From Neisseriaceae bacterium JH1-16 (lineage in GTDB: Bacteria; Pseudomonadota; Gammaproteobacteria; Burkholderiales; Chromobacteriaceae), in NCBI GenBank assembly GCA_025989215.1, contig JAPDNP010000001.1, positions 1,054,001 through 1,118,000 on the forward strand: DNA of 64,000 bases. Reading direction: 5' to 3'. The notes beneath the pieces are model-generated. The model was not told the origin of the DNA. It saw nothing but the letters and a program-made list of their open reading frames with translations, and ran no database searches. Shown here one piece after another: positions 1-10,420 of the stretch (positions are counted from its first letter, which is position 1; every line of letters begins with the position of its first letter). The position numbers and the translations under genes were made by a program.

Positions 1-386
1 ATATATAGTTAATACATTGGCGGCTAGCTTAACGCGGACGACTCAATACTTCTGATAGAGGAAGTTCGAACTTCCTGTTTTGAGAAGATGAGTGCGATGG
101 TGACAACTCTGGAGTGTTACATGCCCGCGACAGACGCAATTGCATACCAGCTGGCCTTTATTTTTGAGATTGGCTTGCTAATTGAAGTCGGGCGCGAATA
201 TCGAAAGTGGGCAGGATCATTCCATGGCTATTGCTTGTGATCTGTATGGCCTGGGTGGGGGCTTTCTTAGCTGGTTCATTCTGAAGCTGATGGACCACTG
301 CCGTAAACGCCTCAGGCACGTCCATCGGTTTTCCGCCAAGAAACGCGGATGCCGGGCAGAGCCATCAGGCGCATGCCGGCCATACG

Positions 387-788
387 TTGTCAATGACCTT
401 CCTGCCCAAGTGGATGAAGCAGTTTCAGCTGAGCCACTGGCACTTCAATGCGCACGTGGTGACCCAGAACGTGCAGGATGCGGTCATTGCACTGTCCGAA
501 GGCAGCTGCGACCTGATGTTCTGTTATCACCGTCCCTATACCCCCATCCTGCTCGACTCGGACAAGTTCGACTATCAGGTGATAGGCCACGAGGCTTTTA
601 TACTTATCCCCGCGGAGGCACCGTCCGGCATTCCGGCTGCCCGGCAGCAAGAACATGCCGATCCAGTACTTGGCCTAGACCCCATCAACCTTCTTGGTCG
701 CGTAGTCGACATGATCCTAAAGCTGGCTCCGACTGAGCTGTTCCTCGAGCGTTGCTATGAGGCGAACTGGTCTGTCCCGGCCTTGTGA
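387..788 (+). pseudogene. LysR-family regulator fragment (HypT/YjiE-like effector domain)
   Basis: The frame reads like the effector-binding half of a LysR regulator of the hypochlorite-sensing HypT type, with segments such as SMTFLPKWMKQFQ and ALSEGSCDLMFCYH. Homology appears to begin near 372, just before the first ATG. No N-terminal helix-turn-helix is visible upstream in any frame, and the C-terminal third looks rearranged. It is therefore a decayed 5'-truncated copy without a DNA-binding domain. Assignment to HypT is from memory of the family, not a search. Confidence 0.55.
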
Positions 789-792
789 CCAC

Positions 793-1050
793 TTAATCTC
801 CGGCATCGTGGTCAGTCAGGTGCAGCGCCAGCATGCAACTCCCGCTACTAGTGCATCTCGTGGGGGCTCCGAGGATGCCCTTGTCGATGCTGGCGAGGAA
901 GCGTGCGAAGAACACGGTCTCGGCGGAATGCGCCAGCGGGAGAATCGGTTTGGTGATCGCAGCCAGGCCGTATCCCAACAACAGCAAGACCTTCTGGCGC
1001 CGATACCCGACTCCAAGCCGATTTCTGCAACAAAGCCCCGGGCCATCGCA
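793..1050 (-). pseudogene. MFS transporter fragment
   Basis: The minus strand encodes a membrane-like stretch (LLLGYGLAAITKPILPLAHS, then FFARFLASIDKGILGAP). It resembles transmembrane segments 3-4 and the conserved loop of a major facilitator transporter. Reading frames shift between about 850 and 1050, and both ends of the gene are absent. It adjoins the LysR remnant, and both were probably stranded by IS activity. Confidence 0.5.
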
Positions 1051-1239
1051 AAAAATTTACATAAAAATCAATACATACTCGTTAAAACTAATTGATTAAC
1101 AAAGAAAGTATGCTCTATTGGAGTCGAGTCAGGCCGAAATGGGAATCGAAAGGTTCTTTATATGACTGCTACTCGGCGAGGCTGTGTGAAAATGTCCCCA
1201 AGGGTATGATTTCCCGGATGCCCAGCCGAGGACTGATCA

Positions 1240-1690
1240 ATGACACGGTTTGTTCAAGGGGATAACAGAGCACAGATCGTACTTCTGCCTGCGCTGTTTG
1301 ATGCCTTTGTTGATCAGCTCGATTTGCGAGAACTTGGTTTCACTGGGGTTGATCCTCACCCTACCGGTCGTCCGGCTTACCACCCAGCCGTTCTGCTCAA
1401 GCTGTACATCTACGGCTACCTCAACCGCGCATCCAATCAAGCCGCCGCCTCGAACGAGAAACACAGTGAAACATCGAGCTGATGTGGCTGCTCCGGTGGC
1501 CCTCGCCCGACTTCAAAACGATTGCTGACTTCGGCGTGATAACGGTCCGGGCATCCGCAATGTGCGCCGGCAGTTTGTCGTACTGTGTCGGGAGTTGAAT
1601 CTGTTCACGCAAGCTGTCGTCGCCATTGATGGCAACAAGTTCAAGGAGGCAAATGCCCATGACCGCAACTTCACGCGTGGCAAGCTGGAG
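1240..1690 (+). pseudogene. IS1182-type transposase remnant
   Basis: The start MTRFVQGDNRAQ followed by GRPAYHPAVLLKLYIYGYLN is typical of IS1182-group transposases. After a frame change near 1470 the homology resumes (QFVVLCRELNLFTQAVVAID, then GNKF and DRNFTRGKL) up to about 1690. The catalytic C-terminal part is missing and there is an internal frameshift, so the element is dead. The next minus-strand gene ends inside this remnant. Confidence 0.75.
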
Positions 1691-1919
1691 AATTGCTGCA
1701 CGCCAGTGCTTTGTTCAATTTTTGCAACTCACTTGCAATGATTACCGCTTGTTCGGTATCCATCTCGCAAACCGAATTGCTAGGTCCGTGAGCAACGGCA
1801 TCATGCAACAGCCCCGCTAACTCATAGGCCGCGTAATAGCGCTGCTCACGCAAATGACTCATTGTTTCTAGCGCAGTCTGGTAACGAATATCGGCGGGAC
1901 CAGTATCTTTGGATTCCAT
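1671..1919 (-). CDS. Small protein of unknown function
   Basis: An 82-residue protein with no signal peptide or membrane segment. The middle looks helical (ALETMSHLREQRYYAAYELA). The start is the ATG at 1917-1919 with a weak purine-rich site (AAGAAG) upstream. The last residues lie inside the IS1182 remnant, so the natural C-terminus may have been replaced when the IS arrived. I do not recognise the family. Confidence 0.45.
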   Translation of the reverse strand: MESKDTGPADIRYQTALETMSHLREQRYYAAYELAGLLHDAVAHGPSNSVCEMDTEQAVIIASELQKLNKALACSNSPACHA

Positions 1920-2146
1920 TCCAATGCTTCTTGGAAAAAGGGGCTACAGGGTCTAGAACGAATAGCCTTTTATTGGCGTTACATCCAAATTTTGTTTTGT
2001 CAATTAATTGAGCATAGCGCTGCCATTAACCTAGTTCCTCATATCCCTATAAAATACTTAAAAACAAAAAGATAAAACTTTGGAATGAAATATGCATAAT
2101 TAAATTTGCGCCAGAGATCAATAGAGTTTCGATTAATTATTAATGC

Positions 2147-2160
2147 TTGATATAGGTCAA
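2147..2160. promoter_or_regulatory. FNR/ANR-like box upstream of hsp20
   Basis: TTGATATAGGTCAA matches TTGAT-N4-ATCAA with one mismatch. It lies about 290 bp upstream of the Hsp20 ATG at 2438 and about 220 bp before the displaced 5' start at 2368. It is one of a family of such sites in this window. Confidence 0.5.
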
Positions 2161-2367
2161 AACTGAAGCGCCTTCATAATCAGCTAGTTACATTTTGGCT
2201 ATAGTGGAGTTCCAACGCTACCTTGGAAGGTAAAGGTCGACGCCACTCAATCGGCATATTGGTGGCAAGGAATGTTTCAAGTGTATAGTTAGAGGTAATG
2301 GCTGAAACTATGTTTTGTATAGATCAAAACTAATTGTGTTTCATCAACCACACCGAAAGGAATAAAG

Positions 2368-2437
2368 ATGGGAAACCTTGAAAACCTGATCGGCCCAATG
2401 ATCTTACTTAATATGATCCGTTCGGTTTCACCGAAAA
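2368..2437 (+). pseudogene. Displaced 5' end of hsp20 (two frameshifts)
   Basis: An ATG at 2368, preceded by AAAGGAATAAAG, encodes MGNLENLIGP and stops at 2443-2445. A second frame then encodes YDPFGFTEK, and a third carries the rest of Hsp20 from 2438. The Hsp20 paralogue at 22256 has MGN, YDPF and MFG with the same eight-residue gap between YDPF and MFG. So this is the original N-terminus split by two single-base losses, one near 2413 and one in the A-run at 2434-2438. Confidence 0.6.
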
Positions 2438-2839
2438 ATGCATAGAATGTTTGGTGACCTATTCGGCCAAGCTAGCTGGATGACTCCTGCAGCCTGGATG
2501 ACCAGCCTTGCCCAGCAAAGCATTCCCATTGACATCTCAGAGACAGATGTCGCCTATGTCGTTCGCGCTGATATTCCGGGAGTGAAAAAAGATGCGATTT
2601 CAGTCAGCGTCGATGGAAACCGCATATCGATTAATGTCGAAACTGATAGTCTGAAAGAAGAAAAGAAAGGGGCTACTATCATTCATAGCGAACGTCGCTA
2701 TGATAGAACTTATCGTAGCTTCACCTTGGATAAGGGTATCAACGATACCAAGGTTGTCGCAAAATACGACAATGGTGTGCTTGAGCTGACACTTCCCAAA
2801 GCTAACGTAGACGAGAGTAAAAAGATCACCATTCAATGA
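2438..2839 (+). CDS. Small heat-shock protein, Hsp20/alpha-crystallin family
   Basis: A 133-residue ATP-independent holdase chaperone. The alpha-crystallin domain runs from about residue 30 to the end: IPIDISETDVAYVVRADIPG opens it and YDNGVLELTLPK carries the conserved terminal strand. It is similar along its length to the second Hsp20 at 22256. The native N-terminus lies out of frame upstream (2368-2437), so translation must start at the ATG at 2438 or 2447. This leaves a shortened N-terminal arm, the part used for oligomerisation and client binding. A hairpin at 2871-2912 follows. Together with FtsH at 3492 it resembles the protein quality-control cargo of heat-resistance islands. Confidence 0.85.
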   Translation: MHRMFGDLFGQASWMTPAAWMTSLAQQSIPIDISETDVAYVVRADIPGVKKDAISVSVDGNRISINVETDSLKEEKKGATIIHSERRYDRTYRSFTLDKGINDTKVVAKYDNGVLELTLPKANVDESKKITIQ

Positions 2840-2870
2840 GCTATCATCAATAATGTTGTAAGAATAGACT

Positions 2871-2912
2871 CGCCGCCGATGAAGTCATTGCTTTTAATGA
2901 CCATCGGTGGCG
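2871..2912 (+). terminator. Hairpin downstream of hsp20
   Basis: CGCCGCCGATG at 2871-2881 pairs with CATCGGTGGCG at 2902-2912 with one mismatch. An inner GTCATT/AATGAC extends the stem. No strong U-tract follows, so termination strength is uncertain. Confidence 0.5.
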
Positions 2913-3036
2913 TTACTCAGGTCTAGCATTGCGCAGTTTTGTTCAGGATGAAAGACTGCATGATTGTTTTTTGACCATTTTTTGTCAATAAATCCTCATG
3001 ATTTAGTCGCCACAATCCACCCTTGGGCCAACTGCC

Positions 3037-3291
3037 ATGACAGATGATGCTTACCATCAGGATATACTGGATATTGCGCAAAAGACCGGAATTTCTGAAG
3101 AGATTGTTAGTCGGATCTATGATGAAATTTTTCAAAGCCTCAGTGCTGAGGCTGTTATTAAAGACTATCTTCGTCTCCTAGCCAGAAAACATGTACACCG
3201 CCGGCTCAAGGACATGCGTCGCATCAGTAAATCAAGCATGCCTCAACTGGTGAAAGACAACGAAAATGATGGCCACGGTAGGATGAAATAA
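3037..3291 (+). CDS. DUF3562-type protein
   Basis: An 84-residue soluble protein. The pattern of a short helical N-terminus (DILDIAQKTGISEEIVSRIY), a central acidic stretch, then DYLRLLARKHVHRRL is what I recall for DUF3562 proteins, small stress-linked proteins of unknown role. The C-terminal tail is basic and polar. It lies between hsp20 and a convergent ftsH, which suggests membership of the same stress locus. No catalytic motif is visible. Confidence 0.6.
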   Translation: MTDDAYHQDILDIAQKTGISEEIVSRIYDEIFQSLSAEAVIKDYLRLLARKHVHRRLKDMRRISKSSMPQLVKDNENDGHGRMK

Positions 3292-3491
3292 AGAGTGCAT
3301 CCCTCATCGGTGCGGAACAAGCGTGGTCAGTAGGGGGCGCCCATTTCTTCCATCTCCACCAGTCAAAATGGCTCTCGGGTCTGTCAGCTATGTGGTAGTA
3401 GGCCTTGGGTGGAGTCATCCAACTAGTTTACCTTCCATCCCCTGCACAGGCTTGGAGAGACTTGCGAAACAGTTCCTTGGTAAGCAGAACG

Positions 3492-5360
3492 CTATTTGTA
3501 ATGCTCTACAGGTTGTAAATCGTGGGTGGACAGCAACCCCTCTAAAGTTCCTCGGTCAACCACTTCCTTTTCTAATAGCAATTTAGCCAATGCATCCAAG
3601 ATCGCTTTATTCGTTTTAAGCGTTAGTTCGACACGTTCATGAGCCTTGGCCAATAATTTGCTAATTTCATCGTCGATCACCTGAGCCGTACGTTCACTAT
3701 AGGGGGAGGGGGGCTGTGACACCGGAACGTCGAGAAATGCAGAGGTGCGGGGTTCTTCGAATGTGGCTAATCCAAGTGTTTCACTCATCCCGTAACGAGT
3801 GATCATGTGACGGGCCATGTCGGTTGCTCGCTGCAAATCATTCTGTGCTCCCGTTGAGACATCACCAAATACTAGTTCCTCTGCAACACGCCCCCCCAGT
3901 AGTACGTCGATACGATCCAGCAGTTCGCTCTTCTTGAGCAGATACCTATCTTCTGTCGGGATCTGCTGGGTATAACCGAGTGCCGCAATACCACGCGGAA
4001 TGATGGTGATCTTTCCGACCCGGTCGGCGTTTGGTCGCATTTCGGCAACCAGCGCATGTCCAGCTTCGTGGTAAGCCACAGTCTCCTTTTCCTTAGGATT
4101 CATGATTCGGTTTTTCTTTTCTAGTCCGCCCACTACTCGGTCAATAGCCTCGTCGAAATCTGTCATGTCGACGGCGTCTTTTCCCACCCTGGCTGCGTGC
4201 AATGCCGCCTCATTAACCAGATTTGCAAGATCGGCGCCAGCAAAGCCAGGAGTACGTGCCGCGATGGCGGTGAGTTCGAGGCTCGGAGCGAGCGTGACAT
4301 GTTTGCAGTGGACCTGGAGGATCTTCTCCCGCCCCATCAGATCGGGACGGTCGATGGCCACGTGACGGTCGAACCGCCCGGGGCGCAACAAAGCCGGATC
4401 AAGAATTTCAGGCCGATTGGTGGCCGCCATTATAATGACGCCCTTATTGGTGTCGAAACCATCCATCTGCACCAGCAGTTGATTGAGCGTCTGCTCACGT
4501 TCATCGTTCCCACTTATGCCCATGCCGCGCGCTTTACCGAGTGCATCGAGCTCGTCGATGAAAATGATGCACGGGGCCTTTTGCTCGGCCTGTTCGAACA
4601 AGTCGCGCACTCTCGCGGCGCCAACCCCGACGAACATTTCCACGAACTCGGATCCGCTGATGGAAAAGAATGGCACTCCCGCTTCCCCTGCAACCGCTTT
4701 GGCAAGTAGCGTTTTGCCGGTCCCGGGAGCTCCAACAATGAGTACCCCCTTTGGAATCTTGCCACCCAGCCTGCGATAGCGTTCAGGTGCCTTCAGAAAC
4801 TCCACCACTTGCATGAGTTCATCCTTCGCCTCATCAATGCCAGCCACATCATCGAAGGTGATGCCAGTCTCCTTTGCCATGTAGACCTTGGCCTTATTTT
4901 TCCCTATGGACATGAGGCCGCCTGTAGTGCCAATGCGGTTCATGGCGAACAACCAGATAACAATAAAGATGACCCCAGGCAGAACCCAGGAGAGAATTGT
5001 CGAGAACCACTTGTTGTCCATCTGCCCGGAGTAACGAACTTTAGCGATCTCCAAGTCCTGCATCAGCGCAGGGTCACTCACGCGTATGGTAGAAAAGGGA
5101 TGCTCACCTGCTCCTAGTTGCTTGATATGGTCCGCCGTTTCCTTTGTGACCAAACCATTTACGCCATTGCCATCCAAAGTGCCGGAGATAAGTTGCTCCT
5201 CGATGACAATTTCTTTGACTTTACCCATCTTCAATAAAGTCTTGAACTCACTATAGGGCAAGCTAATCACGCGGTCCTGGGCAATAAAATTTTGGACGAT
5301 CACTATCGCCCAAAAAATAATGATGAAATACCAAATGGTGAACTGTCTTTTTTGCTCCAT
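3492..5360 (-). CDS. ftsH: ATP-dependent zinc metalloprotease FtsH
   Basis: A 622-residue membrane AAA+ protease that degrades misfolded membrane and short-lived cytosolic proteins. Two transmembrane segments (about residues 9-26 and 122-141) flank a periplasmic region. The AAA module has Walker A GAPGTGKT (about 210-217), Walker B IIFIDE (265-270) and the second region of homology RPGRFDR. The zinc protease motif HEAGH is at about 431-435. The start has AGGTGAAGGT just upstream. Length is normal and the gene looks intact. Given the IS-rich, hsp20-linked setting it is probably an additional FtsH copy of the mobile stress-locus type rather than the housekeeping gene. That is inference. Confidence 0.93.
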   Translation of the reverse strand: MEQKRQFTIWYFIIIFWAIVIVQNFIAQDRVISLPYSEFKTLLKMGKVKEIVIEEQLISGTLDGNGVNGLVTKETADHIKQLGAGEHPFSTIRVSDPALMQDLEIAKVRYSGQMDNKWFSTILSWVLPGVIFIVIWLFAMNRIGTTGGLMSIGKNKAKVYMAKETGITFDDVAGIDEAKDELMQVVEFLKAPERYRRLGGKIPKGVLIVGAPGTGKTLLAKAVAGEAGVPFFSISGSEFVEMFVGVGAARVRDLFEQAEQKAPCIIFIDELDALGKARGMGISGNDEREQTLNQLLVQMDGFDTNKGVIIMAATNRPEILDPALLRPGRFDRHVAIDRPDLMGREKILQVHCKHVTLAPSLELTAIAARTPGFAGADLANLVNEAALHAARVGKDAVDMTDFDEAIDRVVGGLEKKNRIMNPKEKETVAYHEAGHALVAEMRPNADRVGKITIIPRGIAALGYTQQIPTEDRYLLKKSELLDRIDVLLGGRVAEELVFGDVSTGAQNDLQRATDMARHMITRYGMSETLGLATFEEPRTSAFLDVPVSQPPSPYSERTAQVIDDEISKLLAKAHERVELTLKTNKAILDALAKLLLEKEVVDRGTLEGLLSTHDLQPVEHYK

Positions 5361-5412
5361 ACCTTCACCTTATGCGGAGAAAGCTCAGCCCTGAGATTAT
5401 TGCTAGCACAAG

Positions 5413-5860
5413 GTGCGATTTCAAGCCTCGACCAAAACGCTGGCACGCAGCCGCCCCCGACTGCTGGAAATCCATCGCTGGCTGAACGATCAACTGGGCA
5501 AGCTCTCGCGCAAGTCTGAGGCGACGGCAGCGATTCAATGCGCGCTGAATCGCTGGGAAGCATTGGTACGGTACGCGGAAGATGCGCGGATCGAGATCGA
5601 AACAAGGCTGCCGAGCGCGCCTTGCGTGGGGTGACGCAGGGCCGGAAGAACTTCCAGTTTCTGGGCTCGGATGCGGCGGAAAGTGAGCCGCCGCGATCTA
5701 CAGCCTGATTGGCAGTGCCAAGCTGAACGGTCTCGACCCGGAGGCGTACCTACGCCATGTGCTGGGGGTCATTGCGGATTACCCGGTGAACCAGGCGGCC
5801 GATCTGCTGCCGTGGAACCTCAAGCTGGACGCCCCCCCCCGCCAGCTAGCCACAGCCTAC
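5413..5860 (+). pseudogene. IS66 transposase C-terminal remnant
   Basis: Scrambled frames encode typical IS66 TnpC pieces: RSRPRLLEIHRWLNDQLGKL, AAIQCALNRWEALVRY and, in another frame, [20 protein letters not shown]. Frames change near 5630 and 5750. Only the last third of the transposase is present. Confidence 0.75.
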
Positions 5861-6107
5861 GCGGCAAATTCTCCATCAAAACAGTTCATTCTGCCCGGAA
5901 AGACGGTACTGACCGGGCCGTTACACTTGACATTCTGCGCGCTTCGACCATCACGGGAGAAGGACTAGACGATTGGCACCTGGCTGGTGCGGCGCCATGC
6001 GGCCGGACAGACTCCGGAGGCCGAGCAGGCAGGCGCCCTTCATGTCCCGTCGGCCTGAGCCTGCCGACACTCGCCGCTTGGATATTCTTGCTTGGAGGGA
6101 ATCGGGT

Positions 6108-7124
6108 ATGGTTGCCAAACTCAAGGCCGTGCAGGCAGCGGACCCTTATGCGCTCGCCCATGGCTATCTGTTCGCCTCAGACGGACAGGGAAAGAAGGTC
6201 GACGAGCAAACGGCGACCGCCTGGCTGCATCTCCCGGACAAGGAGGATGGGGAATTTATCTGGCTGCATTTTCATGATATTTGCACCGTGCTGGAAGGCT
6301 GGCCACTGGACTACCTAGAACTGCCTGAGGAATTCAGCGAAGCCCTCAAGGGAGGCTCACGATCTACCCATATCGAGCATGTGGATCACAGCCTTATCGC
6401 CATCGTCAACGACGTCGATTACGATTTCGAACGCAAAAAACCGCTCGAAGTCGCCACACTGTGGCTGAATGTTGGGGAACACTATCTGCTGAGCGTGCGC
6501 AGCCTTTCGCTGCGTTCGGTCAATCAAGTGCGGCAGGCCGTCGAGACCGGCAAGCGTTTTCACAGCCCGCTGGCATTGCTGGTCAATTTGTTGCAGGAAC
6601 AAGCCGATGTACTGTTTGGCATCGTGCACAACGCCGCCCTTGCCGCGAATACAGCGGAAGACAGCCTGCTCTCCGACAAACTACCCAAACGCGCCAGCCT
6701 CGGTGGAATCCGCCGCGACTTGTTACGCCTACGCCGCTTGCTCGCCCCCGAGCCGGCCGCTCTGTTTCGGTTGATCAGTCAGCCGCCCACCTGGGCCCGT
6801 GAGGAAGACATTCAGGACTTGCGCCAGTCGGCCGAAGAATTTTCCCTGGCGCTGCGCGATATGGTCGATCTGCAAGAACGAATCAAGTTGCTCGAAGAAG
6901 AAATCGCCGACAGAGTCAGCGAACACACCAACCGCAGTGTTTTTATCCTGACTGCCGCCACCGTCGTCGCCCTGCCCATCAACCTAATCGCCGGGCTGTG
7001 GGGTATGAACGTGGGCGGCATTCCGCTGCGTACCAGTAGAGAGGGCTTCTGGCTCTTAGTTGTGCTGGCGCTGCTGCTGACCTGTGTGGCTGCTTGGGTC
7101 ATTTTCCGACGCAGGGACGATTGA
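6108..7124 (+). CDS. zntB: CorA/ZntB-family metal ion transporter
   Basis: A 338-residue inner-membrane divalent cation transporter of the CorA superfamily, closest in layout to the zinc transporter ZntB. A large cytosolic alpha/beta domain is followed by long stalk helices (LQERIKLLEEEIADRVSEH). Two C-terminal membrane helices carry the signature GMN at the pore entrance (LWGMNVGG) and end in a basic tail. The ATG at 6108 is chosen because GGAGGGAAT lies upstream. The open frame extends further 5' but that part has no family character. The gene sits alone between IS66 and IS110 material. Substrate (Zn versus Mg/Co) cannot be fixed from sequence. Confidence 0.85.
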   Translation: MVAKLKAVQAADPYALAHGYLFASDGQGKKVDEQTATAWLHLPDKEDGEFIWLHFHDICTVLEGWPLDYLELPEEFSEALKGGSRSTHIEHVDHSLIAIVNDVDYDFERKKPLEVATLWLNVGEHYLLSVRSLSLRSVNQVRQAVETGKRFHSPLALLVNLLQEQADVLFGIVHNAALAANTAEDSLLSDKLPKRASLGGIRRDLLRLRRLLAPEPAALFRLISQPPTWAREEDIQDLRQSAEEFSLALRDMVDLQERIKLLEEEIADRVSEHTNRSVFILTAATVVALPINLIAGLWGMNVGGIPLRTSREGFWLLVVLALLLTCVAAWVIFRRRDD

Positions 7125-7161
7125 TCCTACACGCCGTTCGGCCTATCACGCACTAGGCTTC

Positions 7162-8505
7162 CTAAGAAACTCCCATCGGTTCCGACGCGATTTGAAGCTC
7201 ATACCCCAGGGCCGCGGCACGTCGTGTCAGTTGCCTGAGTACCCGTTCCCGATAGCGCTCTTCATAATACAGGGCACCAGGATCGACATAATCCATGCCG
7301 TAACGCAACGCGTTATAGAACAGTACCGCCATCTTGCGGGCGGTGGCTGTCACCGCCTTGGCCTTCCCGACACGGGCCGAGAGTCGGCGATAGAACGCCC
7401 CTAATGCCGTCTCGGTTTTGCCGATGGTGGTGGCCGCTAACCGTAGCGCAGCCGCTGCCCGGCTCGAGGAACGACGTGTTTTACTCGACAGGACTTTGCC
7501 GCCCGAGATCTTGTTACCCGGCGCTAGACACAGCCAGGAAGTGAAATGCTTGGCACTCGGCCAGCGCGTCATGTCGTTGCCGCATTCCGCCACCAGCTTC
7601 AGTACCAGATAAGGTCCCATCCCATGTATCTGGGTCAGATCGAGCCCAAGCATGGCATAGAGGGCGGCACGGGCATCAAACGAGAAACCATTATGCTGCT
7701 TTGTTTCACGATGACGCGGCTTGGGTACGGGTGACGTGCAAGTTGCCAGTCCATGCAGTGTCCGTTCGATGTGCTGATCGCACAGCGCGACCTGCTCCTG
7801 ATAGCAGTCATACAGGGTCACGGCCTGCTGCAAGGCAAAGAGATGCTCAGGTCGGTAATGGCCAATCAGGGCTTGGCGAATGGTTTCCTGCGACGCCTTG
7901 CAGCGGATATCACGGAAGCTGGCCAGCACTTCGGGTTGACGCTCGCCGGCGAGGATGGCGCGGATGATTTTCATCCCGGTCGCGCCAGTAATTTCCGCTA
8001 CGACGTGCTGCAGTTGCAGGTTCATCTGCATCAGCGCCTTCTGCATGTGCTGGATGTGAGCGGCCGCGTAGTCCAGCAGTCGCTCACGTTGGCGCAGGTA
8101 GGTGCGGAGCGCCGCCAGTTCCTGGCGAGGCTGAAAGCTGGCACGCAGCAGGCCAAACTGATGCAGCTTTTGCAGCCATTGGGCATCGTTCACATCGGTC
8201 TTGCGACCCGGGACGTTCTTGGCCTCTCGCGCATTGACCAGAAACACTTCGAACCCCTGCGCTTCCAGTATTTCGTAGGCGGGAATCCAGTACACGCCCG
8301 TCGACTCCATCGCCACCGTGGTGATGCCAACGCGCTTGAGCCAGCGGGCTAGCTCGTGGAGATCCTGCGTGAAGCTACGAAAGGAGCGAACCGGCTCGGC
8401 ATCCTGCTCAGGGCTGACGGCGACGACATGGAACTGCGCGCCGATATCAATCCCGGCCGCATGCGGGTGAACCATCGCCAATTCGGCGTGCGGGTGGTGC
8501 GACAT
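7162..8505 (-). mobile_element. IS110-family transposase (intact)
   Basis: A 447-residue DEDD transposase. The N-terminal RuvC-like domain shows GIDIGAQFHVVAV, AMESTGVYW and TDVNDAQWL. The C-terminal Transposase_20 domain shows GMGPYLVLKLVAECG and SWLCLAPGNKISGGK. The ATG at 8505 follows GGAGG. There are no stops or frameshifts, so this is the only IS in the window that could still be active. Element ends were not resolved, since IS110 elements often lack terminal repeats. Confidence 0.9.
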
Positions 8506-8846
8506 GATGATCCTCCAGCTAACCAGCAACAGCCGAAGCGGGGGATGGCGGAAGTCTTCACCTTCCTAACCGGGATCCTCTGAAGAGGTCACCACTGTCG
8601 AGCGACGGCTCATTCAGTGTAGGGGATAGGCAGGAGTTTCTGTGCTAAGGGAGGAGGCCACACGGCCCCATGGGCGGTTTTTAAATGCATCAATCACAAA
8701 ACCGATCACTTAGGTCTTGACTTGTCTCGCTTCGACTGAGGTAGATGTCACATCCCAGACGGTCATCTAAGTCATCGCAACTGGAAACTGGGCACCGCTC
8801 GGGAAGGGTTGGCTATGCTTCTGGCTATTCATCGAGCGCCCCAATC

Positions 8847-8898
8847 ATGATCTTCAGACTCCATAAACAAGCCCGCACCACCCCGGCCATCCGCGCCT
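8847..8898 (+). pseudogene. IS481-type transposase 5' remnant
   Basis: The ATG at 8847 encodes MIFRLHKQARTTPAIRA, the classic start of IS481-type transposases, and then stops. The preceding ~100 bp look like the left end of such an element. Only the first 17 codons remain. Confidence 0.5.
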
Positions 8899-8930
8899 GA
8901 GGTGCCCTGGCAAGAGCGGACAGTCCCGCT

Positions 8931-9142
8931 TCAAGCGGCCTTGGCTAAATCCCAGTACTTCCGGGTAAATTCAGCCAGGGTCAAGTAGCCAAGCCGTGAG
9001 TGCCAGCGTTGGTGGTTATAGAAGATTTCGATGTACTCCCTGATCGACGCCTCCACCCGCGTGGCGTAGTGGCGATGGTGCACGAGTTCATTCTTCAGCG
9101 TTCCCCAGAAGCTCTCTATCGGCGCGTTGTCGAAGCAGTTCT
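8931..9142 (-). pseudogene. IS3-family orfB C-terminal remnant
   Basis: The minus strand encodes about 70 residues beginning NCFDNAPIESFWGTLKNELV and ending in YNHQRWHSRLGYLTLAEF. This is the end of the rve integrase domain of IS3 transposases, including the final catalytic Glu (IESFW). Homology stops abruptly at about 9142, where unrelated DNA begins. Confidence 0.8.
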
Positions 9143-9185
9143 GCTGTGCAGCGATGCACCTCGTGTAGGGCTTTCCTTTTATCGA

Positions 9186-9464
9186 CTATAAAAATTCTCG
9201 TGCTTGCTTTAGAAGCACGTCTTTAGGGATTTTTCCTTCGGCGGCAGCATGGTCCTTTGCATGCTCCTCACAGGCATACGCCAACTGCATTCTTGTTAAA
9301 TATAGGCCAATGCCATCTACAGAGCCGCCGTTCAATTGAAGTCCCCACAGTGCCAGTGAAATACAGTTTTGCTCCCAACTGTTCAGTTCAGCTCGACTGT
9401 TCAAAAAATTGAGGATAGCTTGAGCAAGCTCTCTGCATACATCCGCGTCGATATCATTCGCCAT
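9186..9464 (-). CDS. Small helical protein of unknown function
   Basis: A 92-residue, acidic, probably all-helical protein. It has a good ribosome site (TAGGAG, eight bases before the ATG at 9464), which argues that it is real. Features seen are AQAILNFLNSRAELNSWEQN and a Lys/Glu-rich end. No membrane segment or known motif. It abuts the IS3 remnant, but its own frame is intact. I do not recognise the family. Confidence 0.55.
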   Translation of the reverse strand: MANDIDADVCRELAQAILNFLNSRAELNSWEQNCISLALWGLQLNGGSVDGIGLYLTRMQLAYACEEHAKDHAAAEGKIPKDVLLKQAREFL

Positions 9465-10420
9465 GGCAACAACTCCTACGTATCAATTTGAGAGCAGCAG
9501 TCTCTGCGGCGGTGAATCGTCAAGGCTTGCCTTCAGTGTATACGCCGGAGTAAGCCAGCATTCGGGGCCAGGTCCTCTCGCTCCTAAGTTCAACCTTACC
9601 GGGGTGCGGTAGCCTCAAGAAGGTAAACCCCACATCGTACCCCTAGCCGCACCATTTCAATGGGGGCACGCTCTTGATTTTTCCTTATGTCATATTCGGT
9701 GGTTTTAGCCTTCCCCGGTTTGGTTGGTATAGCAATGGCCGCTTCTGTTACTGAAGCAGCCATTGTTCGTTCATGGACAGGATGACTGCTGTGGCCGGAG
9801 GTCGTGTGGAAACGCGGTGAGTTGATGCAGCCAAGATGGTTGCGACGCTCTCTTGCAGGGTACCGATAGTAGTTTCTGCACAAACCAGGCTGTTTTGACG
9901 GGCAAGAAGGCCCTTTCAGACTGCTACTGCCGCCATTAACGTTCGGTTCACTGCGTTTCCACACAGCCTCGCCGAGAAGCAGCCACTTGGGTAGAGCTTG
10001 TCCCGTCGCCTTCGAGTATGTAGAGCCTCCCCCCCGCTACTACCCACGCGATCGCGAATGGGACAACGGAGACGATGATAATCATGGCTGGGGAGGAGGC
10101 TACTTCCGTCCTCGGGGCAAGCAAAGAAAGGCTGTTGCAAGACATACCTCCTCTCGAGAAAGAGCCGAGCATCGCTCGGTTTTTTATGTCGCTAAGGTAC
10201 CTGTGGCCTGAGGCGCAAGTTGGATAACAGGTGGATACTCAAGGTGACCTGCGACCTCGAATGGATCCTCACACTGGTTGAACTCTATGGTGACAGGGCC
10301 GACTCAACTCAGAAATTAAAATGTTTTTGACATTGATCAAAGCCAATAACAAATACATTTGAATTGGACATCAAATTGGCCTTAGTCTTGCATCTTAGTG
10401 ACTCTCGGAGTGGTGTTTTG
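9465..10420. other. Long intergenic region upstream of the chemoreceptor
   Basis: About 950 bases in which I can support no gene. Open frames here lack ribosome sites and protein-like composition. The stretch near 9740-9800 resembles sequences near 16210-16280 and 43930-44000 (see findings). A GC-rich segment at 10020-10110 is hairpin-prone. The proximal part carries an FNR-like box at 10327-10340. Confidence 0.4.
10327..10340. promoter_or_regulatory. FNR/ANR-like box upstream of chemoreceptor
   Basis: TTGACATTGATCAA matches TTGAT-N4-ATCAA with one mismatch. It is centred about 88 bp upstream of the ATG at 10421, a plausible activator distance. Confidence 0.55.

Larger units (their letters stand above)
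1920..2437. other. AT-rich intergenic control region upstream of hsp20
   Basis: About 450 bases without a long ORF, much richer in A+T than the flanks. It contains an FNR-like palindrome at 2147-2160 and a second weaker half-site (ATCAA) near 2331. It also holds the displaced 5' end of hsp20 (2368-2437), described separately. Confidence 0.5.

Noticed and set aside
2312-2335. Second FNR box before hsp20 (around 2318-2334)
   Set aside because: Only the right half ATCAA fits; the left half has at least two mismatches.
9596-9964. 122-codon minus-strand ORF
   Set aside because: Composition not protein-like, no ribosome site, no motif.
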